NCBI GenBank assembly: GCA_023247215.1
Contig: JAHFGX010000009.1
Span: forward strand, 1-42,427
DNA from: Candidatus Omnitrophota bacterium
GTDB lineage: Bacteria > Omnitrophota > Gorgyraeia > Aquiviventales > Aquiviventaceae
DNA: 42,427 nucleotides
Reading direction: 5' to 3'
Part shown: one piece after another, positions 7,972 to 14,404 of the stretch
How the letters are laid out: each line of letters begins with the position of its first letter
Numbering within the stretch: the first letter of the stretch is position 1
Position numbers and translations under genes: made by a program
Notes under the pieces: generated by a model
What the model was told of the DNA's origin: nothing
Database searches by the model: none
Seen by the model: the letters and a program-made list of their open reading frames with translations, nothing else

Positions 7972-8870
7972 GCCTCAAGAATCATGCGCAGGCGGCCGCG
8001 AGCACGGCTCAACAATGCGCGAGCGTGCGCGGTCGTGGGCCCGCGCGCCGCCAGGACGATGGCCAATTTGACATCGTCGTCGGCGGCTCTCAGCGCGGTC
8101 CGGGCGCGGGCCGGCGTGACGCGCGCGACCGTTTGGATGATGCGCAGCGCCCGGTGCCGCAGCTTGGCCGACGTGGGCCGGACGTCCACCATCCACGGCC
8201 CGTAGACCTTGCCAAGCTGGACCATGGTGCCGACGGTCAGCATATTGAGGACCAGCTTCGTGGCGGTGCCGGCTTTGAGGCGGGTGGAGCCGGCGATGAG
8301 CTCCGGGCCGACGCGGGGCGCGATGACCACGTCGGCCATCCGCCGCGCGGCCATGGCCGGATTGCAGGTCACCAAGATGGTCGCGGCACCTTGGGTGCGC
8401 GCCGCCCGAAGCGCTGAGGCCACGAACGGCGTGACGCCGCTGGCGGCGATGCCGACAACCGCATCAGCGGCGCGCACCCGGCGCCTGACGACGCGAGCCG
8501 CGGCCGGGCCGTCGTCTTCCGCGCCTTCGCGGGAGCGGAAGACCGCGGCGCGCCCTCCGGCCATGACAGTCTGCACCAGTCCCGTCGGGGTGTTGAACGT
8601 TGGGGGACATTCCGCCGCTTCGATGACGCCGAGCCGCCCGCTGGTGCCCGCGCCGATGAACATAATCCGCCCGCCGCGCTGCACGGTGCGGATCAACTGC
8701 TGCACGGCGCGGCTGATCTGCGGCAGGACGCGGCCGACCGCCCGCGGGACGAGGGCATCCTCCCGGTTCATCGCGCGGAGCAGCTGGCGCGGGGTGAGGC
8801 GATCCAGCATGCGGCTGCGAGGATTGGATTGTTCCGTGGGGAGAGCGGCATAGACGGAGGCGCGGGCCAT
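7968..8870 (-). CDS. murQ: N-acetylmuramic acid 6-phosphate etherase
   Basis: A 300-residue SIS-domain lyase that removes the D-lactyl ether from MurNAc-6-phosphate, giving GlcNAc-6-phosphate. The key motif GAGTSGRLGVIEAAECPPTF carries the phosphosugar-binding Ser/Thr loop and the catalytic glutamate. IAASGVTPFV and the helix LKAGTATKLVLNMLT are the other conserved parts. The start MARASVYAALPTEQSNPRS at 8870 matches the family N-terminus 'TExxNPxS'; an upstream in-frame Met at 8891 is less likely. It is the first gene of the minus-strand operon murQ-anmK-symporter and is divergent from nagZ, 57 nt away. Confidence 0.96.
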   Translation of the reverse strand: MARASVYAALPTEQSNPRSRMLDRLTPRQLLRAMNREDALVPRAVGRVLPQISRAVQQLIRTVQRGGRIMFIGAGTSGRLGVIEAAECPPTFNTPTGLVQTVMAGGRAAVFRSREGAEDDGPAAARVVRRRVRAADAVVGIAASGVTPFVASALRAARTQGAATILVTCNPAMAARRMADVVIAPRVGPELIAGSTRLKAGTATKLVLNMLTVGTMVQLGKVYGPWMVDVRPTSAKLRHRALRIIQTVARVTPARARTALRAADDDVKLAIVLAARGPTTAHARALLSRARGRLRMILEA

Positions 8871-8881
8871 CGCAACACCGC

Positions 8882-8911
8882 AGCATAGCATGGTCGGCGA
8901 CCGCGTCGCAA
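8882..8911 (-). promoter_or_regulatory. Probable promoter of the murQ operon
   Basis: On the minus strand, TTGCGA (8911-8906) and TATGCT (8887-8882) are separated by 18 nt, 11 nt ahead of the murQ start. The match to sigma-70 is moderate, and the site lies in the 57-nt divergent gap with nagZ. Confidence 0.45.
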
Positions 8912-8913
8912 CA

Positions 8914-8922
8914 TGCTACAAT
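8914..8922 (+). promoter_or_regulatory. Extended -10 promoter of nagZ
   Basis: TGCTACAAT is an extended -10 element. The predicted start of transcription, 6-7 nt later, falls on the ATG at 8928. The nagZ mRNA would then have no leader, and no ribosome site is visible. Confidence 0.5.
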
Positions 8923-8927
8923 CAGTC

Positions 8928-9932
8928 ATGCGTCTTGAAGAAGCGGTCGGCCAACAGCTCCTGATCGGCATTCCCGGCCGGCATCTGACCGAGGACGTGC
9001 GCGCGCATCTGCGGACGATCCGCGCCGGCGGGTGGATCCCCTTCGCCAGGAACTTCGACAATCGAGAACAATTCCTCCGGCTCGTCGGTGAGATGTCGAC
9101 GGCGCTCGGCCCATCGTCGCTGGCGATGGTCGACCATGAAGGCGGCCGGGTTGTGCGGTTTTCCGACGGTGTGACGCGGTTTCCGGATGCGCTCACCGTG
9201 GGAACCCAGGGCCGGCCGGCGGACGCGTATCAGCAGGGCCGGACCGAGGCGGAGGAGCTGGCGGCGCTGGGCCTGCAGGTGAACCTGGCACCGTGCCTCG
9301 ACGTGCTCATGCCCGGCGCGGACCCGGTGATCGGCACGCGCGCCTATGGCGCCGATCCGCACCGCGTGGCGGAGTTCGGGGTGGAGCGGATCCGCGGATT
9401 GCAGGAGCGCGGGGTGGCGGCGTGCGCGAAACATTTTCCCGGGATCGGCGCGGTGGAGAAAGACCCCCACGCCCAATTGCCGACGGTGGACGTGGACTGG
9501 GCGGCCCTGCGCGCGACGCACCTCCTGCCGTTTCAGGCGGCGATCCGCGCCGGCGTGCGGTCCATCATGTCCTCCCATGTGTGTTATCCAGCCCTCGAAG
9601 GACGCCCGCTGGTGCCCGCCACATTTTCTCCGCGGCTGATCCGAACGCTGCTGCGGGAGGAGCTGGGCTACGCGGGCGCGGTCCTGACGGACGACCTGGA
9701 GATGGGGGCCCTCCGCGGTTTGTGCTCCATCGGCGAAGCCGCCGTCCGCGCCATTGAAGCCGGCCACGACGGCCTGCTGGTCTGCTCCGACCCGGGGCTG
9801 CAGCGCGAAGTGTATGCGGCGGTGCTGGCCGCGTACCGGCAGGGGCGATTGCGGGACGATCAGCTCGCGCAGAGTTGCGAACGGCTGCGCGGACTGCGGC
9901 CATCCTTGAAGCCTGCCGCCGGCGTATGGTAG
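8928..9932 (+). CDS. nagZ: Beta-N-acetylhexosaminidase NagZ (GH3)
   Basis: A 334-residue glycoside hydrolase family 3 enzyme that cuts GlcNAc from GlcNAc-anhydroMurNAc or from muropeptides. It supplies the sugar used by AnmK and MurQ encoded next door. DHEGGRVVRF binds substrate. KHFPGIGAVEKDPH is the NagZ loop carrying the Asp/His general acid-base pair, though the family consensus is KHFPGHG and D-S-H, so two positions differ. LTDDLEMGAL holds the catalytic nucleophile Asp. The start at 8928 (MRLEEAVGQQLLIG) is chosen over the ATG at 8913 because the latter lies upstream of the -10 box. No signal peptide is seen, so it acts in the cytoplasm. Confidence 0.93.
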   Translation: MRLEEAVGQQLLIGIPGRHLTEDVRAHLRTIRAGGWIPFARNFDNREQFLRLVGEMSTALGPSSLAMVDHEGGRVVRFSDGVTRFPDALTVGTQGRPADAYQQGRTEAEELAALGLQVNLAPCLDVLMPGADPVIGTRAYGADPHRVAEFGVERIRGLQERGVAACAKHFPGIGAVEKDPHAQLPTVDVDWAALRATHLLPFQAAIRAGVRSIMSSHVCYPALEGRPLVPATFSPRLIRTLLREELGYAGAVLTDDLEMGALRGLCSIGEAAVRAIEAGHDGLLVCSDPGLQREVYAAVLAAYRQGRLRDDQLAQSCERLRGLRPSLKPAAGVW

Positions 9933-9935
9933 ACT
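9906..9935 (+). promoter_or_regulatory. Promoter of the riboswitch-controlled transcript
   Basis: TTGAAG (9906-9911), an 18-nt spacer and TAGACT (9930-9935) lie over the end of nagZ. The predicted RNA start near 9942 coincides with the beginning of the riboswitch fold. Confidence 0.5.
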
Positions 9936-9941
9936 TCCCGT

Positions 9942-10040
9942 TGGAAGTCGATAAAGGCACACCCGTCGTAAGACGGGGCCGCAAAGCTGAAGGCCCGACG
10001 CGCACAAGGCCGCACCCAGGCGAGCGTTGGAGAAGCGCAT
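9942..10040 (+). ncRNA. GEMM-I (cyclic di-GMP-I type) riboswitch
   Basis: The conserved GEMM core is present. GATAAAGGCACACC is followed by a P2 stem of CCCGTC (9962-9967) and GACGGG (9972-9977), closed by a GTAA tetraloop of the GNRA class. Then comes GGCCGCAAAGC with the invariant CGCAAAGC (9980-9987). This reproduces the order A-rich strand, P2 with GNRA loop, CGCAAAGC, P3 of the family. P3 begins with AGGCC, but its 3' boundary is uncertain. A terminator lies 170 nt downstream, just before a transporter gene, so control by transcription termination is likely. The ligand could be cyclic di-GMP or cyclic AMP-GMP; the sequence read by eye does not decide. Confidence 0.75.
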
Positions 10041-10172
10041 GGGGGGGTGGCCCCACAGAGGCGCCTGAGATCAGCGGGGCGTGCGACAGGGCGGCTTTAG
10101 CTGCCGAAGCTTCTGAGGGCGCTTTGGCGCGCCTTATCGGCTTCCATGCGATCATCACACGTCCTCGATGCG

Positions 10173-10210
10173 ACGGCACGGTTCCTGCGGACCGTGCCGT
10201 GTTGTTTTCT
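10173..10210 (+). terminator. Terminator of the riboswitch expression platform
   Basis: A perfect 10-bp stem, ACGGCACGGT (10173-10182) with ACCGTGCCGT (10191-10200), has an 8-nt loop and is followed by GTTGTTTTCT. It ends 2 nt before the TSUP start codon at 10213, so transcripts must pass it to express the transporter. Confidence 0.85.
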
Positions 10211-10212
10211 CA

Positions 10213-10956
10213 ATGCCCCCTGAATCCCTCCTGATCTTTCTGTGCTTCGCGTTCGGGGCGGAGGTGGTCGGCACGATCGCGGGGTTTGGCGCGGCGACGA
10301 TCCTTACGCCCATCGCCAGCACCTTCTTCGACATCAAAACCGCCGTCGCGCTGGTCGCCTGTTTTCATCTCTTCGGGAACGCCTGGCGTGCCTGGTGGTT
10401 CCGCGGCCATCAGGACTGGCGGCTGATCGCGTGCTTCGGGATCGCCGGGATCGCAACCTCCTTCGCCGGCGCATCCGTCGCTGCGCGGCTGTCCCCGGCC
10501 TACCTTCGGCTGCTCCTGGGACTGTTCCTCCTGGTCTACGCGGGGACGGAGCTGGCGCAGGCCGCGCGCCTGAAGCTGCAGCCGACGTCCACCACGCTGA
10601 TCGTCGGCGGGGCGCTCTCCGGCGTGGTGGCCGGGGCCATTGGCACCGGGGGAGCCATCCGCTCCGCCTGTCTCGTGGTCTTCGGGCTGCCGAAAGAACG
10701 CTACCTGGGCACCTCGGCGCTGATCGCGCTGCTGATGGATGCGACTCGCGTCCCGGTCTATCTCAGCCAGGGGTGGCTGCCGGGCCGAATGGCTGGGGCG
10801 CTGGCCGCGTTGAGCGTCGTGGCCTTTGCCGGGTCCTGGCTGGGACAGCGGCTGGTGAAGCGGATCGCGCCGGCGCGCTTCACGCAGATGGTGCTCGTCC
10901 TCTTGCTGTTGCTGGGGATCAAGTTGTTGTGGGACGGCTGGCGGGGCGTCGCGTAA
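10213..10956 (+). CDS. TauE/SafE-type (TSUP) membrane transporter
   Basis: A 247-residue membrane protein with about eight hydrophobic segments. The start at ATG 10213 (MPPESLLIFLCFAFGAE) is the first after the terminator; the longer frame from 10168 would read through the terminator stem and is rejected. The family mark GTIAGFGAATILTPI and its internal repeat GVVAGAIGTGGAIRSACLVV are both present. TSUP proteins move sulfite, sulfoacetate, taurine-derived or other organic anions. No sulfur gene is nearby to choose a substrate. Expression is likely gated by the upstream GEMM riboswitch. Its stop overlaps the next gene's start (TAATG). Confidence 0.87.
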   Translation: MPPESLLIFLCFAFGAEVVGTIAGFGAATILTPIASTFFDIKTAVALVACFHLFGNAWRAWWFRGHQDWRLIACFGIAGIATSFAGASVAARLSPAYLRLLLGLFLLVYAGTELAQAARLKLQPTSTTLIVGGALSGVVAGAIGTGGAIRSACLVVFGLPKERYLGTSALIALLMDATRVPVYLSQGWLPGRMAGALAALSVVAFAGSWLGQRLVKRIAPARFTQMVLVLLLLLGIKLLWDGWRGVA

Positions 10957-11909
10957 TGAAGATCATCGTGGCAGGCGGGACCGGGTTCATCGGCCGCCCG
11001 CTGTGCGAAGCCCTCGCCGGCGCCGGGCATGACCTGGTCGTGCTGAGCCGGTCGCCCCGCTCCTCCGCGTCAGTTCGAATCCGGTACGCGCCCTGGCAGC
11101 CTCCGGCCGCCGGCGAATGGGCGCTGGAGGTCCGGGACGCCGATGCCATCATCAATCTGGCCGGGGAGCCGCTGGTCGCCAGGCGGTGGACGCCGACGCA
11201 GAAAGCGCGCATCATCTCCAGCCGGCTGGAGGCCACGCGAGCCCTCGTGGAAGCCGTCCGCTCCTCCCCATCCCGCCGGCCCCGCGTCCTGCTCAACGCG
11301 TCGGCGGTCGGCTACTACGGGCCGCAGGAGGACGAGCGCGCCCTGGATGAAACGACGCCCAATGGGCAGGACTTTCTCGCGCAGACCTGCCGCCAATGGG
11401 AGCAGGCCGCCGGCGCCGCCGAATCGCTTGGAGTGCGGGTCGTGCGGATCCGCATCGGATTGGTGCTCGCCAAGGACGGCGGCGCGCTGAAGATCATGCT
11501 TCCGCCGTTCCGCATGGGCCTGGGTGGTCCGCTGGGGAGCGGACGGCAATGGCTCTCGTGGATCCATCGCCGTGATCTGATCCGGCTGATCGGTTGGGCG
11601 CTTGAGGAGGAACGCTGCGCCGGTGCGGTCAACGGCACGGCGCCCAATCCGGTGTCCATGAGCGAATTCGCCCGCACCCTAGGGCAGACGGTCAAGCGCC
11701 CGGCAGTGATGCCGGTTCCCGGCTGGGTGTTGCGCGCGGTCTTGGGAGAGATGTCGCAGGTGCTGCTGACCGGGCAGCGCGTCATCCCGAAGGCGGCGCT
11801 GACCTTCGGGTTCCAATTTGACTACCCGCTCTTGCCGGACGCATTCGCCGACTGCGTGAAGAAGTGTCAGACACTTTTTGCGCGGGGAAAAGTGTCTGAC
11901 ACCTTTTAA
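10956..11909 (+). CDS. TIGR01777/YfcH family NAD(P)-binding epimerase-like protein
   Basis: A 317-residue extended short-chain dehydrogenase of the YfcH group. GGTGFIGRPLCEAL at the N-terminus is the nucleotide-binding loop. INLAGEPLVARRWTPTQK, SAVGYYGPQ (with the catalytic-region Tyr), IRIGLVLAKDGGALKIMLPPF and WLSWIHRRDLI are diagnostic for the family. The reaction of the family is not firmly known. The last 16 residues (KCQTLFARGKVSDTF and one before) are encoded by the palindromic repeat at 11862-11909, which also supplies the stop codon. The natural C-terminus has therefore been replaced or extended. The start ATG shares a base with the TSUP stop. Confidence 0.9.
   Translation: MKIIVAGGTGFIGRPLCEALAGAGHDLVVLSRSPRSSASVRIRYAPWQPPAAGEWALEVRDADAIINLAGEPLVARRWTPTQKARIISSRLEATRALVEAVRSSPSRRPRVLLNASAVGYYGPQEDERALDETTPNGQDFLAQTCRQWEQAAGAAESLGVRVVRIRIGLVLAKDGGALKIMLPPFRMGLGGPLGSGRQWLSWIHRRDLIRLIGWALEEERCAGAVNGTAPNPVSMSEFARTLGQTVKRPAVMPVPGWVLRAVLGEMSQVLLTGQRVIPKAALTFGFQFDYPLLPDAFADCVKKCQTLFARGKVSDTF
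11862..11909. repeat. Palindromic repeat, copy 1 (inside the epimerase 3' end)
   Basis: Two arms, AAGTGTCAGACACTTTTT and AAAAGTGTCTGACACCTTTT, are separated by GCGCGGGG. Each arm is itself palindromic around GTGTC/GACAC, and the arms also pair with each other. A nearly identical copy sits at 38408-38452. The long hairpin with a T run could act as a terminator. Confidence 0.85.
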
Positions 11910-12557
11910 ATGCGCGCGCTCGTACCGTGGCTCATCGTGGCGGCGATCTGGATCAGCGCCGGGGGCGTGGTCGCCGGATTCCTGATGCCGTGGGTTACCC
12001 TCAAGACCAACCGCGAGGTGGTCGGCGCCGTCGACAGCGTGATGGAGGCGACCCCCTTCGCCGGGCTGGTGAAGGATGCCAGCAAACGGGTTGGGCACGT
12101 CGTCATCCACGTCAAGCGCGGGACGGACACGATCACCGCCGAGCTGCCGGACCTGTCGACGCTGCCCTCCACCATCCGCGGAGCGGATATCCCGGTACTG
12201 GCCAACCGAGATGATGTGAAGGGGGCTGCGGCGCTGGCGGAGCTGCTGACCGGGCAGCGCACGTGGGGACGGGTGGGGGTGAACAGCTACGCGATCTACT
12301 TGGTGCCGGGGCTCGCCCTCGTGTTCGCCCTGACCGTGACATTCGTCCACCGGCCGTGGGTGGGCGGGCTCATCGGCGCGACGTGTGTGGCGATTGCGGG
12401 GATCTGGTGGTGGAAGCTGGCCACCGTGAAGCTCGAGACGGCGATGGTGGCGGTGCTGCTGGAGCCGGGGCTGTGGCTCTCCTGCGGGTCTTACGCGGGG
12501 CTGGGAGCCGCCTCGCTGGCCCGCGCCCTCACGCTGCGCGCTCCTCCTCGCGATTGA
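11910..12557 (+). CDS. Hypothetical membrane protein, about four TM segments
   Basis: A 215-residue protein of unrecognised family, starting at the base after the previous stop (TAA then ATG). One hydrophobic helix at residues ~5-30 (LIVAAIWISAGGVVAGFLM) is followed by a polar region of ~95 residues. That region contains a beta-like run (GHVVIHVKRGTDTITAELPDLSTLP) and probably faces the periplasm. Three more hydrophobic segments follow (YLVPGLALVFALTVTF, VGGLIGATCVAIAGIWWW, and a last one near CGSYAGLGAASLA). The layout suggests a single extracytoplasmic domain held by a membrane bundle. No function can be assigned. It is probably co-transcribed with the TSUP and epimerase genes, unless the repeat hairpin between them stops transcription. 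Confidence 0.8.
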   Translation: MRALVPWLIVAAIWISAGGVVAGFLMPWVTLKTNREVVGAVDSVMEATPFAGLVKDASKRVGHVVIHVKRGTDTITAELPDLSTLPSTIRGADIPVLANRDDVKGAAALAELLTGQRTWGRVGVNSYAIYLVPGLALVFALTVTFVHRPWVGGLIGATCVAIAGIWWWKLATVKLETAMVAVLLEPGLWLSCGSYAGLGAASLARALTLRAPPRD

Positions 12558-12586
12558 TTGACGCAGGCCGGCGCGGCACCTATAAT
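12558..12586 (+). promoter_or_regulatory. Promoter of tRNA-Phe
   Basis: TTGACG (12558-12563), a 17-nt spacer and a perfect TATAAT (12581-12586) lie 17 nt before the mature tRNA end. This is one of the best sigma-70 matches in the window. Confidence 0.8.
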
Positions 12587-12603
12587 GAGTTCCCCTTTCT
12601 GAC

Positions 12604-12676
12604 GCCGGGATAGCTCAGGTAGTAGAGCGGAGGTCTGAAAAGCCTCGCGTCCCCAGTGCAAGTCTGGGTCCCGGCG
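12604..12676 (+). tRNA. tRNA-Phe (GAA), atypical elbow
   Basis: A full cloverleaf. Acceptor GCCGGGA pairs with TCCCGGC, D stem GCTC with GAGC, anticodon stem GAGGT with GCCTC, and T stem CCCAG with CTGGG. The 7-nt loop CTGAAAA gives anticodon GAA. CCA is not encoded. Oddities: position 18 is A instead of G, position 55 is G instead of T (T-loop TGCAAGT), and the discriminator is G, where Phe tRNAs normally have A. The G19-C56 contact and T8-A14 are kept. Confidence 0.85.
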
Positions 12677-12807
12677 CCTTCTTTTGAATCATTCTGGTTT
12701 ACTTTAATTAAAATTATGAAATATTTTTTCTTGACACGTTGTGGCGCTTTTTGAAATAATCCACAGCCTTGTTTTCTTTTTCACCTCGTATGGGTTATGG
12801 GAGGTCC
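12677..12807 (+). promoter_or_regulatory. AT-rich promoter region of the giant-protein operon
   Basis: This stretch is much richer in A and T than its surroundings. It holds TTGACA (12731-12736), an 18-nt spacer and AATAAT (12755-12760), a good sigma-70 promoter with an A/T tract (TTTAATTAAAATTATGAAAT) just upstream that resembles an UP element. The likely ribosome site of the next gene is GGGAGG at 12799-12804. Confidence 0.7.
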
Positions 12808-14391
12808 ATGGACTCGCTGAGGCATCCGGTGGCTGGGTGGGCCGAGGTGGCGGGGGTTAGTGCGATCGTGCTTGTGGGGCTGGCTGCGCCAGCCGCACGC
12901 GCTGAAGTCTCCTCGCCGCACTCAGCTAGTTCGGTTCAGGAACAGACGCCAAACATCCTGGACCTGGCCATCCCCTCCAGCCTCGGCTACATCGTTGAAA
13001 CCTTTCCACCCGCTTCTCGCCAGCCTCAACCGCCCGTCCTGATCCACATCCAAGAAGCCCATACGGACTACGACGCCCAACAGCACCTCGCCGGCATCCT
13101 CCAACAGCTCGCGGAACGCTACGGCGTGAAGCTCGTGCTGGTGGAAGGCGGCGAGGGGGATGTTGGCTTGGCGTACCTGCGCCGCTACGGCCCTCCGGAG
13201 AATCGCAAGGTGGTCGCCGAGAAGTACCTGAAGGCCGGCCTGATCAGCGGGGAAGAATACCTGGACATCGTCTCCGATCGGCCGCTGGTGCTCTGGGGGG
13301 TGGAGCAGAAGGACCTCTACCAGAAGCACGTGCAGGCCTTCCTGGACGTCGAGCCGGTCCAGGCCTCCCTCAAACCGGTGCTGGCCGCCGTGCGCGCATC
13401 GCTGGAGTTGTTGAAGCCTCACCTGGCCGATCCCGCCCTCATGGAGTTGGAGACTGGCATCACGGCGTTTGAACAGGGCCAGTTGCGTTTGTCCGGCTAT
13501 GTGGACGCCCTCACCAAGCTGGCAGCCCGCCAAGGCATCCGGATCACGGACAGCACCTACCCTCACCTGGCTCAGTTCCTCGCGTTGCGGCAGCTTGAGG
13601 CGGACACGCGTCTTGAGGCAGTCCAGCAGGAGCAGCAAGCGCTGCTGAGCGAGTTACGCCTCCGCGTGTCAGCCGAGGAGATCGCCCGGCTCCTCGCCGC
13701 GGCTCAGCGGATGAAGACCGACCGCGCCGCGGTCGGAGAATTTTACGGAGGCCTCCAGCGCGCGGCGGGGACTGCCGGGGTGCAGTTGGAGCCGTATCCG
13801 AACCTGTCCCGTTACCTGCGCTATCTCGCGGAGAAAACCCGGTTTCGCCCCTCGGCGCTGGCCGGCGAGTTGGAGCAGCTGGCCGGCCTCCTTCGCAAGA
13901 GCCTGGCCGCCAGCTCCCGAAGCCAGCAGCTCTACGCCATGGCCGATCAACTGATGCTGATGGAACGGTTGCAGGAGCTGCGGCTCTCGCCTACCGAGTA
14001 TCAACGGCTTCAGGCCATGCCCCTGGACGGGATGTGCGCCGCGTGGGTCGGCTTCTTCAGCGAGCACTTGCCGGCCCAGGGCCTGCCTTCGCTGGACCTC
14101 GGGCTGGATCGCTGCGCGCCGGTTGAAGCCCAATGGCGCGGGCTCCTTCGCTTCTACGAAGCGGCGCAGGCGCGCGATGAGGCGCTGGTCACCAACGCCA
14201 TCGCCAAGCTGCACGAAAGCGGGGAGCGCGTGGCCGTCTTGATCACGGGCGGCTTCCATTCCCCGGCGATCGCGAAGCGGCTGAAAGAACAGGGGATGGG
14301 CTTGGTGGTCGTGGCGACCAAGGTCGGGCACGACGCCGATCCCCAACATTATCATGACATCCTGAAGTTGAAAAACGGTCATGGGAATTAA
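12808..14391 (+). CDS. Exported TraB/EreA/ChaN-like protein, partner of the giant protein
   Basis: A 527-residue protein starting at ATG 12808 behind GGGAGG; spacing is short, and ATG 12790 is an alternative. A signal peptide with hydrophobic core VSAIVLVGLAAPAA ends at ARA|EV near residue 32. A strand, VLIHIQEAHTDYDAQ, carries His80, Glu83 and His85. LVLVEGGEGDV follows, then LVLWGVEQKDLY, and near the end a strand VLITGGFHSP with His484. This order of a HxxE/H loop, a Glu loop and a late Gly-Gly-x-His resembles the EreA/ChaN/TraB hydrolase superfamily, but the match is remote and made by eye. The middle is mostly helical. Its stop is 13 nt before the giant gene, which it surely accompanies in one operon. 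Confidence 0.75.
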   Translation: MDSLRHPVAGWAEVAGVSAIVLVGLAAPAARAEVSSPHSASSVQEQTPNILDLAIPSSLGYIVETFPPASRQPQPPVLIHIQEAHTDYDAQQHLAGILQQLAERYGVKLVLVEGGEGDVGLAYLRRYGPPENRKVVAEKYLKAGLISGEEYLDIVSDRPLVLWGVEQKDLYQKHVQAFLDVEPVQASLKPVLAAVRASLELLKPHLADPALMELETGITAFEQGQLRLSGYVDALTKLAARQGIRITDSTYPHLAQFLALRQLEADTRLEAVQQEQQALLSELRLRVSAEEIARLLAAAQRMKTDRAAVGEFYGGLQRAAGTAGVQLEPYPNLSRYLRYLAEKTRFRPSALAGELEQLAGLLRKSLAASSRSQQLYAMADQLMLMERLQELRLSPTEYQRLQAMPLDGMCAAWVGFFSEHLPAQGLPSLDLGLDRCAPVEAQWRGLLRFYEAAQARDEALVTNAIAKLHESGERVAVLITGGFHSPAIAKRLKEQGMGLVVVATKVGHDADPQHYHDILKLKNGHGN

Positions 14392-14404
14392 GAAGGAACA
14401 CGTC

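Noticed and set aside
9875-10234. 119-residue frame after nagZ
   Set aside because: It runs through the riboswitch core and the terminator stem, has no ribosome site and no family resemblance.
10242-10955. Upstream extension of the epimerase frame through the TSUP gene
   Set aside because: It is out of frame with the clear TSUP gene, and the epimerase nucleotide-binding loop begins right after ATG 10956.
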